64,000 bases of DNA from Stichopus chloronotus (taxonomy: Eukaryota > Echinodermata > Holothuroidea > Aspidochirotida > Stichopodidae): assembly GCA_021234535.1 (NCBI GenBank), contig CM037832.1:8997575-9061574 (forward strand), given 5' to 3'. Positions 60,801-64,000 of this stretch are shown here, piece by piece (the stretch's first letter is position 1; the number at the start of each line of letters is the position of its first letter). The translations under genes and the position numbers were made by a program. The notes below the pieces were generated by a model. That model searched no databases and was not told the DNA's origin. It worked only from the letters and a program-made list of their open reading frames with translations.

Positions 60801-62791
60801 CATTATGGAACATTGCATTAATAATTACTCCAAGGTATATTCATTGCTGCAAGCAGTTCCTCTTGGTCTAGTCCATGTGACACACATGATTAAATTGACC
60901 AACCATTCCCCTCATACATGTGTCACACCTGATAAAAGTGACCTACCACCGTTTGATTGCAAACACATTTAAATCAATTGCCAAAGCTATCTCGCTTGAA
61001 CTTGGGTTTAGAGTAAATCATCACTGGCCATCGGATACTCTACCGTTGAGGATCCAAACAAACCCGGGTGGATATTTGAACCTACCCCAGTTTTGTCTTT
61101 TTCATGTAAGGGAGGCGTTAGTTTTTGGGAGGAGCAGGAAATCTTCGTGGGGAAGAGGATTTTTCTGTTGTTTCTAGTGATTATTCATGATCTGTTAGCA
61201 ATCCACATCATCTGATCGAATAGAATGCTCTTACAGTATACACACATGCTAGTCCAAGTGTTGCCTGTCTGTCAGCAAGATGCAAGTGCATGTTGGCAAA
61301 ACTACCTCCCAATAGTTATAACCGTTGGGAAGAGTTTGTGAAAGTCACTCATTGTAGCTCACGAATGAATTTTGGTTATTTGGGCATACTTCATGTGATT
61401 TATCTAGCATTGCATCATAACTGTAAAGTGGAAACTACGGTAAGGAATCCCATCTGGAGAATCCTGGTAGGTCAGTAAAACTGTAAGCTTGAATGTTGAA
61501 AGGTACAAAAGGCACAACAGTATATGCACTAACGTGGCAAGAAAGACAATTAAACGACATGTTTCACAAGATATTCTCTGCTCAACCTCCCTAGAAATCA
61601 GGGTATGAAATGTACATCAACATCAAGAGGTTTACAAAGAAATGTTAGTTGTATCCAGGATTTAAAATCGGCAGTTTCATATGTATGTGTGTACTTTCAC
61701 ATAAATTTCAGTGGCGGCTACTGCATGCTACAGTAGCATTAGCAGAATACCTAATGTAAATTTTGGTTATGCCCAACTGATTCATTATTTTCGTAAGGAC
61801 TGTTACTGATAATTTTCGAAGACATTCAAAATGAACCTTTCAGCTGTGTCTATGTGATTGCTTAAAAAGTACCTCAGACATGTAGGTGACCAATTTTGAC
61901 TGTACTACAGTTACAATTTATTCTAATTTTATGATAATTATTTTTGAGAGCATCTAATCATATCACACCAGAGGTTGTCTTGCCAACTAATTCATTAAAT
62001 TGATGGGACTGTGCTGTGCATGAATAGCCAGGACCTCTGTTGCAAATCCAAGTAACTTGATTAACAATTTGTATTTGATTTCTATTCTCAGGAGAGAATA
62101 ATCCGCCTCAGATCAGTTGCCCTGCCGATGTATCAGAAGTTTCACTGTCAATCATTGATGGGAATGTCGTCGACTGGAATGTCCCTACCTGCGTAGATGT
62201 GGAAGACGGTGACATCGTCTTGACACCACAAGCCTGCAATCCTGTGTCTGGAGACTTTTTCTCTGGCCTTGGGACAAACACAGTTACTTGTACCTGTAGT
62301 GACAGTGGTCAGCTTTCATCACAGTGTACATTTAACGTCATTATAACAGGTACTGTTTGATGGTTGTGTGAAACTAAGAAGGTATCATTTAAGGTCATTG
62401 TAAATCTGATATAATTTATTGGTAGTATCATGGACAGGCCTTCAACTCATGTCTTTTAAAAGTAAATTATCCTTTGATCAGATTTATAGATAATTTGATG
62501 TAAACCTTTGCATTTGACATCTTTTCTTGTTAGATTTCAACGATCCTCCAGTAATAGCATGCCCTGAGTCATTCAGTGTTACTTCATTTGCCGGTAACAT
62601 TGGAGGTGTTGCCACCTGGAATGCACCGACGTGCACTGATCCACAAGATGGTGTAATCGTCCTACCAAATTCAGTCTGTCAACCAGTTTCTGGATTTTTC
62701 TTCCAGGGAACTGGTGTTAATGAAGTCACATGCTCTTGTACTGATAGTGGTCTTTTGACTACCACTTGCACATTTTTCGTAACAGTCGCTG
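15760..62791 (+). CDS. Secreted multi-HYR (hyalin-repeat) protein, 3' end outside window
   Basis: Nineteen exons: a signal peptide exon plus 18 HYR exons, together 4609 nt (about 1536 codons). Every HYR exon is a multiple of three with phase-1 boundaries, so all 19 join in one frame. HYR domains are immunoglobulin-like beta sandwiches found in extracellular adhesion proteins such as sea urchin hyalin and in some complement-related and sushi-domain proteins. No EGF, CCP or transmembrane exon was seen. The product is therefore most likely a secreted matrix or adhesive protein, or the N-terminal part of a larger mosaic. Domains 5, 7-10, 17 and 18 carry six cysteines and the rest two. Stop codon and 3' UTR are not recognised. 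The choice of 15760 rather than the Reeler exons as the 5' end is inference. Confidence 0.7.
17667..17764. mobile_element. Short hairpin MITE (98 bp)
   Basis: The ends CTGCAAACACAAAACGTTTTT and its inverse (AAAAACGTTTTGTGTTTGCGA) pair. An inner GTGGTGTTA/TAACACCAC pair (17701-17709 and 17722-17730) continues the stem, leaving a loop of a dozen bases. The whole unit folds on itself. The target duplication is unclear. Confidence 0.75.
24043..24697. mobile_element. TTAA-flanked MITE, family ii, copy 1
   Basis: About 655 bp, a diverged direct copy of 40458-41118. The right end CACGCAATCACT is followed by TTAA (24698-24701). The left end is TGTGATTGCGTG after CTAA, a mutated TTAA. No long open frame is shared with the other copy. 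Confidence 0.85.
25009..25236 (+). CDS. HYR gene exon 2: HYR1
   Basis: Acceptor gtttgcag, donor GAA G|gttagt, 228 nt, the shortest HYR exon. It reads VQDCPTVV, VTWTVPSA, TSSGNTVQLES, GDIFPVGTTTVTYSF and MCVFSVEVE. It has two cysteines (CP and MCVF). The N-terminal linker seen in other domains is missing, as expected for the first domain behind a signal peptide. It would join in frame to either 15835 or 12248. Confidence 0.9.
28190..28440 (-). repeat. Inverted relic of the CAGGCCC-element module
   Basis: On the minus strand, 28195-28260 reads AAGTTGGCTTTTCAACCCCCCAGACAGATGGCC and on to CACTTCC. It matches the modules near 7240 and 7400. A second GGCCGGAAGTGCC-like piece lies at about 28388-28403. 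Strongly decayed. Confidence 0.4.
31110..31745 (+). pseudogene. Decayed non-LTR (LINE) reverse transcriptase fragment
   Basis: Across several frames the + strand still spells reverse transcriptase blocks in order: VTP..(F)SK then YRPISLTSIVCK (31169-31204), a decayed palm stretch with CETQL (about 31300), QVLVDGKISSSSN (about 31500), FLIYIN, then LFVDDF where LFADD is usual (about 31622-31639), and LCNWE-like CNWES (about 31706). Frameshifts and stops are frequent, so it is dead. The order and motifs fit a Jockey/CR1-like LINE. Endonuclease and 3' tail were not found. Confidence 0.75.
32060..32830. repeat. Diverged satellite units (AGGTCA family)
   Basis: Repeated blocks of about 100-140 bp share ATCTCAAGAATG-CAAGCTTGGACTGA, CATACTG..ACAAGA(G/A)TCC, and a GTTCAAAGGTCA or GGTCAAAGGTTA core (32162, 32428). 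They are older relatives of the cleaner arrays at 38.6-40.3 kb and 50.7-51.4 kb. Confidence 0.6.
33394..33645 (+). CDS. HYR gene exon 3: HYR2
   Basis: Acceptor tttttttttcctag, donor GCT T|gtaagt, 252 nt. It reads VDSTPPTITSCPLDD, AAWTVPQATDNSNS, GMMYPIGFYSVVYTFSD and AATCEFVFIVA. The canonical two-cysteine HYR pattern (PP-I-CP, W-x-x-P-x-A-x-DNS, P-x-G-x-x-x-V-x-Y-T-F-x-D, C-x-F) is complete. Confidence 0.95.
33646..34289 (+). other. HYR intron 3
   Basis: 644 bp, GT-AG. No feature seen. Confidence 0.8.
34290..34529 (+). CDS. HYR gene exon 4: HYR3
   Basis: Acceptor tgctttcag, donor ACA G|gtatga, 240 nt. It reads FDAQPPVISGCPTGAG, VTWTPPTATDDAGP, GDLFSPGVTDVTYTFED and TSCAFSVT. The usual DNSG is DDAG. 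Short loops make it one of the smaller domains. Confidence 0.95.
34530..36020 (+). other. HYR intron 4
   Basis: 1.5 kb. It has a 21-bp direct duplication TTGCTAGCTTTTCAAGCAATG (34620-34640 and 34661-34681) and satellite-related sequence at about 35690-35960 (TGGAGGTCAGATC, CACCAGAGGTCAAATG, ATATCTCAAGAATGG). No exon. Confidence 0.7.
35690..35960. repeat. Satellite fragment (AGGTCA family)
   Basis: About two degenerate units with CACCAGAGGTCAAA, then ATATCTCAAGAATGG, then a second GGTGGAGGT...TTTACCAGAG and TTATCTCAAGAAAG. Same unit plan as 38.6-40.3 kb, without an intact DR1 core. Confidence 0.55.
36021..36272 (+). CDS. HYR gene exon 5: HYR4 (divergent)
   Basis: Acceptor ctcttaacag, donor CTT T|gtaagt, 252 nt. 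It reads TDTPLVIRNCSPNIV (CSP instead of CP), VMWDELVVEANFPPV (no DNSG), GGFFAVGTTTPVAYVYQD and ATCEFTVTVL. Both cysteines are kept, but the central acidic loop is replaced by hydrophobic residues. It is the most divergent two-cysteine domain here. Confidence 0.9.
36291..36823. mobile_element. TTAA-type MITE, family iii, old copy
   Basis: Homologous along its length to 55249-55755 (shared GTGATACCAATA, AAATTCTCA, GTCAATATT and ATCATGTTCATGTCACACAACCTTT). The left end (ATAGTGTGGCATG) and right flank have lost a clear TTAA. Older than the copy at 55 kb. Confidence 0.7.
36824..37703 (+). other. Remainder of HYR intron 5
   Basis: A palindrome at 37438-37465 (AGCTCATACCAGCATGCTGGTGTGAGCT) is followed by about 200 bp of low divergence up to the next exon. 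It looks like the end of a mobile repeat. No exon. Confidence 0.6.
37438..37465. repeat. Palindrome AGCTCATACCAGCATGCTGG...
   Basis: A 28-base near-perfect palindrome centred on GCATGC, with one mismatched pair. Its position at the edge of a repeat-like stretch suggests a transposon end. No partner end was found. Confidence 0.6.
37704..37946 (+). CDS. HYR gene exon 6: HYR5 (six-cysteine class, GC donor)
   Basis: Acceptor cttttctag, 243 nt. It reads VPVLVCPTTVTQ, VVFADQVACMEGS, SNIVCTPPSGSFFAIG, VSCECTNGGNS and DTCVFNVVV. It has six cysteines in the CP..C..C..CxC..C order. The only frame-keeping donor is ACT G|gcaagt, a GC-AG intron with an otherwise ideal consensus. A GT two bases on (gtataa) would break phase with all downstream exons. 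Confidence 0.9.
39342..39719. mobile_element. TTAA-flanked MITE, family iv, copy A
   Basis: Left end AGGGATTCATTGAGG after TTAA (39338-39341). Right end CTCACTGAGCCTCT, with the right TTAA lost. It is a direct copy of 39801-40169 with about 20% differences by eye. Confidence 0.75.
39801..40169. mobile_element. TTAA-flanked MITE, family iv, copy B (369 bp)
   Basis: The ends AGGGGCTCATTGAGTTG and CAACTCAATGAGCCTCT pair with one mismatch. TTAA stands on both sides (39797-39800 and 40170-40173). It sits inside a satellite unit, splitting CACCAGAGGT from the rest. Confidence 0.85.
40458..41118. mobile_element. TTAA-flanked MITE, family ii, copy 2 (661 bp)
   Basis: The ends AGTGATTGCGTG and CACGCAATCACT are perfect inverted repeats between TTAA (40454-40457) and TTAA (41119-41122). 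Its sequence aligns along its length with 24043-24697. A further left-end fragment is at 51930. Confidence 0.9.
42621..42887 (+). CDS. HYR gene exon 7: HYR6
   Basis: Acceptor tgcaatacag, donor TTA G|gtatga, 267 nt, the longest domain. It reads VDNIPPVIENCPTAP, AEVSWPPLVVTDNSGLP, FGFYPEGQNTVRIVFSD and AAGNEAVCEFTINVV. It has a single N-glycosylation site candidate (NVT after GxxEG). Standard two-cysteine class between two six-cysteine domains. Confidence 0.95.
42888..43389 (+). other. HYR intron 7
   Basis: 502 bp. Its last 100 bp (TGACTCCACTTCTGTTTCAGCTTTTACT and on) are homologous to the sequence just before exons HYR8-10. This shows the ancestral upstream flank without the foldback element. 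Confidence 0.75.
43390..43641 (+). CDS. HYR gene exon 8: HYR7 (six-cysteine)
   Basis: Acceptor gtttgcag, donor TCA G|gtaagg, 252 nt. It reads VVDANPQLTCPTAVASNALA, NFDTQVSCTDDNS, LVCTPPSNSFFDFGTTPVTC and VCTDNAGNTDTC. Cysteine order as in HYR5. It is the outlier of the HYR7-10 group (GVVDA, AVAS, FFDFG, VIVSG). It was therefore duplicated first and escaped the later amplification. Confidence 0.95.
43731..46655. mobile_element. 2.9-kb foldback element with tandem-repeat arms
   Basis: The left arm (43731-44010) and right arm (46275-46655) are inverted copies. The outer end GGAACACCAAAAGGGCAAG matches the inverse of CTTGCCCTTTTGGCGTTCC. The arms are tandem 18-20-bp units of the type TAAGTTTAAACAACAACG. 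Between them are 2.26 kb with no recognisable gene. Comparison with the flank of HYR7 shows that TGACTCCACTT | CTGCTTCAGC was interrupted, with a CCACT repeat at both junctions. This resembles sea urchin TU-type foldback transposons. No transposase is seen. Confidence 0.75.
46399..47670 (+). repeat. Tandem duplication unit 1 (HYR8 unit)
   Basis: Runs from GAGTTTATACATCAAC in the right foldback arm, through exon HYR8 and about 670 bp of intron, to the same motif at 47671 where the next unit begins. Units 2 and 3 repeat this order. Confidence 0.75.
46741..46992 (+). CDS. HYR gene exon 9: HYR8 (six-cysteine, recent copy)
   Basis: Acceptor atgtttccag, donor TCA G|gtaagg, 252 nt. It differs from HYR9 at only a few bases and mainly in NFDA (versus NFDT). 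Shares TVITGNALATQ, GGTNVN and FFGFG with its sister copies. Confidence 0.95.
46993..48021 (+). other. HYR intron 9
   Basis: Copy of the unit spacer: unique-looking 5' part, a satellite fragment (about 47560-47660) and a short foldback arm (47671-47925). The arm holds an uninterrupted CATCAAC-TTAA-TGTTACAC (47730-47733), the empty site of the MITE in the next intron. Confidence 0.75.
48022..48273 (+). CDS. HYR gene exon 10: HYR9 (six-cysteine, recent copy)
   Basis: Acceptor atgtttacag, donor TCA G|gtaagg, 252 nt. Protein almost identical to HYR8 and HYR10 (NFDT as in HYR10, GGTNVN as in HYR8). That mosaic pattern fits gene conversion or stepwise duplication. Confidence 0.95.
48274..49880 (+). 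other. HYR intron 10
   Basis: Spacer of the second unit, made about 580 bp longer than intron 9 by the family v MITE at 49004-49588. No exon. Confidence 0.75.
49004..49588. mobile_element. TTAA-flanked MITE, family v (585 bp), with empty site nearby
   Basis: The ends AGGAGAAGG and CCTTCTCCT lie between TTAA (49000-49003) and TTAA (49589-49592). The sister unit has CATCAAC TTAA TGTTACAC (47730-47733) with one TTAA and no insert. This proves both the boundaries and the 4-bp target duplication. The insertion is younger than the HYR8-10 duplication. Confidence 0.93.
49881..50132 (+). CDS. HYR gene exon 11: HYR10 (six-cysteine, recent copy)
   Basis: Acceptor atgtttacag, donor TCA G|gtaagg, 252 nt. 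Distinct residues are GGTTVN, CTPTSNS (Pro to Thr) and TFVVIISG. GGTTVN and the V before VII are shared with HYR7, the rest with HYR8 and HYR9. Confidence 0.95.
50690..51410. repeat. Satellite array with DR1 cores, second block
   Basis: Five or so units on the same plan as 38.6-40.3 kb. Perfect AGGTCAAAGGTCA at 50934 and 51078; variants at 50790, 51229, 51253 and 51389. Units alternate ATCTCAGCGACC-TGGAACTT and ATCTCAAGGAG-TTGAACTTCA half-blocks. Confidence 0.8.
51930..51975. mobile_element. TTAA MITE family ii, left-end fragment
   Basis: TTAA (51926-51929) followed by AGTGATTGTGTGTGTA and weakly similar sequence (AAATAAATAAGAT). The right end was not found; a truncated or very old copy. Confidence 0.4.
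52328..52588 (+). CDS. HYR gene exon 12: HYR11
   Basis: Acceptor ttttgtgcag, donor ACA G|gtatgg, 261 nt. It reads NDVTPPVIQNCPVGG, FATWGTIVVTDDSGE, GDFFPIGVTTVTITYTD and AVCMFEVTIT. A second AG six bases inside (52332-52333) is also in frame, so two mature forms differing by two residues are possible. Confidence 0.95.
52589..53409 (+). other. HYR intron 12
   Basis: 821 bp with a GTT-rich patch near 52877-52900. No exon seen. Confidence 0.75.
53410..53658 (+). CDS. HYR gene exon 13: HYR12
   Basis: Acceptor gtccttcag, donor TCA A|gtaagt, 249 nt. It reads VTPPVIMDCPTGATG, ASVTWTPEPSAVDNSG, GAEFPLGMTTVTYRYTD and STCTFAVVVS. All hallmark positions of the two-cysteine class are present. Confidence 0.95.
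53659..54231 (+). other. HYR intron 13
   Basis: 573 bp, GT-AG, no feature seen. Confidence 0.8.
54232..54489 (+). CDS. HYR gene exon 14: HYR13
   Basis: Acceptor ttttcttag, donor CTT G|gtaagt, 258 nt. It reads VNTPPDILNCPSDIE, AVATWDTIVAVDDSGI, GGSFDIGTERVFFVFED and SVCAFDVTVL. The loop NEEQQ before the last Cys is unusually acidic and polar. Confidence 0.95.
54545..55000. repeat. Tandem repeat, about 160-165-bp unit
   Basis: TTTTGTCTTATAATTGT..CCATCATTA recurs at about 54569, 54735 and 54895. It is accompanied by ACAGTGAACTGAA, GAAAACCCTT and GATGAAATCAAAACCATCTT. Two full units and a partial third. Confidence 0.85.
55249..55755. mobile_element. TTAA-flanked MITE, family iii (507 bp)
   Basis: The left end AGGTAGTGTGACATG and right end CATGTCACACAACCT are inverted copies with one or two mismatches. 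TTAA stands at 55245-55248 and 55756-55759. An older relative lies at 36291-36823. Confidence 0.85.
57978..58232 (+). CDS. HYR gene exon 15: HYR14
   Basis: Acceptor gatttgcag, donor GTA G|gtatgc, 255 nt. It reads VTPPVIVNCRENDPV (CR instead of CP), VDFVAPTATDNSGQ (F where Trp is usual), GSLFPLGENEITYTFSD and NAVCTFLVIVV. Confidence 0.95.
58233..58855 (+). other. HYR intron 15
   Basis: 623 bp, AT-rich, no feature seen. Confidence 0.8.
58856..59110 (+). CDS. HYR gene exon 16: HYR15
   Basis: Acceptor gtcttgtcag, donor AAT G|gtgagt, 255 nt. It reads EGDNLDPVFINCPSDIT, VEWPVIVATDNSGQAP, GSLFAIGDTTVVVTAAD (Y-T-F replaced by V-T-A) and AVCVFTVTVN. Confidence 0.95.
59111..60354 (+). other. HYR intron 16
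   Basis: 1.2 kb. Contains a purine-rich degenerate tandem repeat at about 59265-59500 (GAATAAGATGCAAATG, AGTAGATA..GGGACA..TGAGATA motifs). This produces spurious long minus-strand frames. No exon. Confidence 0.7.
59265..59500. repeat. Degenerate purine-rich tandem repeat
   Basis: About ten loosely conserved units of 20-30 bp carry GATG/GATA-C/T-AAA/AGGG blocks. The three overlapping minus-strand frames here are all Leu/Ile/His-rich readings of this repeat. Confidence 0.6.
60355..60603 (+). CDS. HYR gene exon 17: HYR16 (weak donor)
   Basis: Acceptor cacatcag, 249 nt. It reads TPPTVSNCPDPIVN, LQVTWSPPTATDNSGQ, GDQFPAGQTIVTYTFTD and AICEVVIILT. The final Cys motif is CEV rather than C-x-F. 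The donor ACA G|gttcaa is weak. If it is not used, the frame runs ten codons (GSNTYNFSY) to TGA, ending the protein after 16 domains. The codons are noticeably richer in GC than in neighbouring exons. Confidence 0.92.
60604..62091 (+). other. HYR intron 17
   Basis: 1.5 kb, no exon or clear repeat recognised. Confidence 0.7.
62092..62349 (+). CDS. HYR gene exon 18: HYR17 (six-cysteine)
   Basis: Acceptor tattctcag, donor ACA G|gtactg, 258 nt. It reads NNPPQISCPADVSE, VVDWNVPTCVDVEDGD, PQACNPVSGDFFSGLG, VTCTCSDSG and SQCTFNVII. Cysteine order as in HYR5 and HYR7-10, but the sequence otherwise resembles HYR18. Confidence 0.95.
62350..62533 (+). other. HYR intron 18
   Basis: 184 bp, the shortest intron in the gene; GT-AG. 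Fits HYR17 and HYR18 being an adjacent duplicated pair. Confidence 0.85.
62534..62791 (+). CDS. HYR gene exon 19: HYR18 (six-cysteine)
   Basis: Acceptor tcttgttag, donor GCT G|gtaagt, 258 nt. It reads NDPPVIACPESFSV, GVATWNAPTCTDPQDG, NSVCQPVSGFFFQGTG, VTCSCTDSG and TTCTFFVTVA. It ends with a strong donor, so at least one further exon follows, inside the last 1.2 kb or beyond the window. Confidence 0.95.
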
Positions 62792-64000
62792 GTAAGTTAT
62801 CCCAGGAATTCTCATTCGTAAGTATCCACTGACAGTAAACTGGTGACAATTTGTGGAAAGCACATATCTGGCATATCACATGTTAGTGCTGAGTAGTACA
62901 AAGCTTGACTCTTGTGCCTGAATACACTCAAATTTGGATTTGGGTCCATGGTAGTTTTGAAAACACAATATCTGTGGAAGTGTGAGTGACAAAACTTCTT
63001 ATATGATGATTGATCTCCCACAGAGGAATAAAGTTGACATTTCCTTTGTTCTTAATGGAAATGGAAGATTATCTAGAGTCAATGGATGTTTAATCGTAAG
63101 TATCTTGTTCACAGTTTAATCGTAAGAGAACGGTATTGGGAAAAGATATCTATTTTTTGGGTCAATGTATTACAGTGGTACAAGAAGCCTTTTTGCGGTC
63201 ATGAAAGTCAATAACTGAAGCAACTGCTTGTCATTGTGAATGTAAAATTGCTCTTATTGTGAAAACAAGAGTTTTGAGTTTTCGTATTGTAAACCCTGCT
63301 CGCTAAAGTTTTTACAGCTGTAAAGAGATACAGCTATCTTTGCATTTGTCATACAGTGTTCACAGTGTATATGCCCTAGATCATTACAGGAAGGAGGGTT
63401 GAGTGTTGTCGTAGCTGTGGTGGTGAATTCTGTACTGATAGTTACAGGCATAAATTTCCCTACATTTACTGCAGGGAGTGTTTCTCTACACCTAAACAAT
63501 CAGTCCATACACATTGCAGCATTTCCTGCAGTGTTGCATTTAGTATGGTGTTGTTGTTTTCCCTCAATAAAGATCTACAGACTGATGTTTATGTGACTGT
63601 GCTGAATCTAATAACAAACTGTGAAAGCATCAATCCTTGAGCAGAACTCTATGCTACATAGGTCACACACTTCATTTTACTCTGCCTTGTAGAATGTTTC
63701 AAGGTAAACACAGTAGGCCGCCCTGTCCAAGTACCTGCAGCTAGCAAGGATGTCGGATTCATTTATATGCTGTCAGTGCCACTACGCATATTTGAATTAG
63801 ACCAACTATGCACACACATTAGCATATATCGACGTCACTGCAAGTAAATAGGGTCTGCGTCCCACAAGTGGCACAGTGAAGCAAAAGGACTTGTATTCGT
63901 GTTGAGATTGTGTGAGCATGTAAATTAGGGACATGCCCAGTTAACTTGTGATTCCCACAAAGACTGTAATTTATTCAATTAAAACTTCAAAGATATGCAT
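62792..64000 (+). other. Intron or 3' region after HYR18
   Basis: No HYR exon is seen. A phase-compatible 50-codon open stretch after ccttgtag (63693-63847) and an AATAAA at 63566 are possible signs of a terminal exon or a short isoform; both are weak. Otherwise this is intron. Confidence 0.5.

Overview
The window is AT-rich, intron-rich animal nuclear DNA. Its coding content is one Reeler-domain gene and one long hyalin-repeat (HYR) gene, both on the + strand. Large HYR genes built from one-domain exons are typical of echinoderms (hyalin and its relatives) and other invertebrate deuterostomes. An echinoderm is therefore the best guess, but species and class cannot be fixed from the sequence alone. 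I see no bacterial operons, rRNA or tRNA genes, and no CRISPR.

Layout. (1) 1-4306 is upstream DNA with a TTAA-flanked MITE and a hairpin. (2) 4307-14761 is a four-exon gene for a secreted, about 208-residue Reeler protein: signal peptide, a Reeler domain over three exons, and a proposed short basic tail. An AATAAA lies about 150 bp past the stop. (3) 15760-62791 and beyond is a second gene: a signal-peptide exon (15760-15835) behind a TATA-like box, then 18 HYR domains. Each domain is one phase 1-1 exon, so every exon can be added, skipped or duplicated without breaking frame. The visible coding length is 4609 nt, about 1536 codons. No terminal exon is convincingly visible, so the gene probably runs past the right edge. 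The split into two genes is inference: Reeler exon 3 also ends in phase 1 and could splice directly to HYR1.

The HYR domains fall into a two-cysteine class (HYR1-4, 6, 11-16) and a six-cysteine class (HYR5, 7-10, 17, 18). HYR8, 9 and 10 are almost identical and sit in tandem units of about 1.3-1.9 kb, so the array has grown recently.

The introns hold a rich set of non-autonomous elements. These are: TTAA-flanked MITEs of at least five families, one of them with a visible empty site in a sister repeat unit; a hAT MITE with an 8-bp target duplication; two foldback-type elements with tandem-repeat arms; a CAGGCCC-ended element; a decayed LINE reverse transcriptase; and a dispersed satellite whose units carry perfect AGGTCAAAGGTCA (DR1) motifs. 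One foldback element lies between HYR7 and HYR8, and its right arm was carried along in the later exon duplications. That gives a relative history of the locus.
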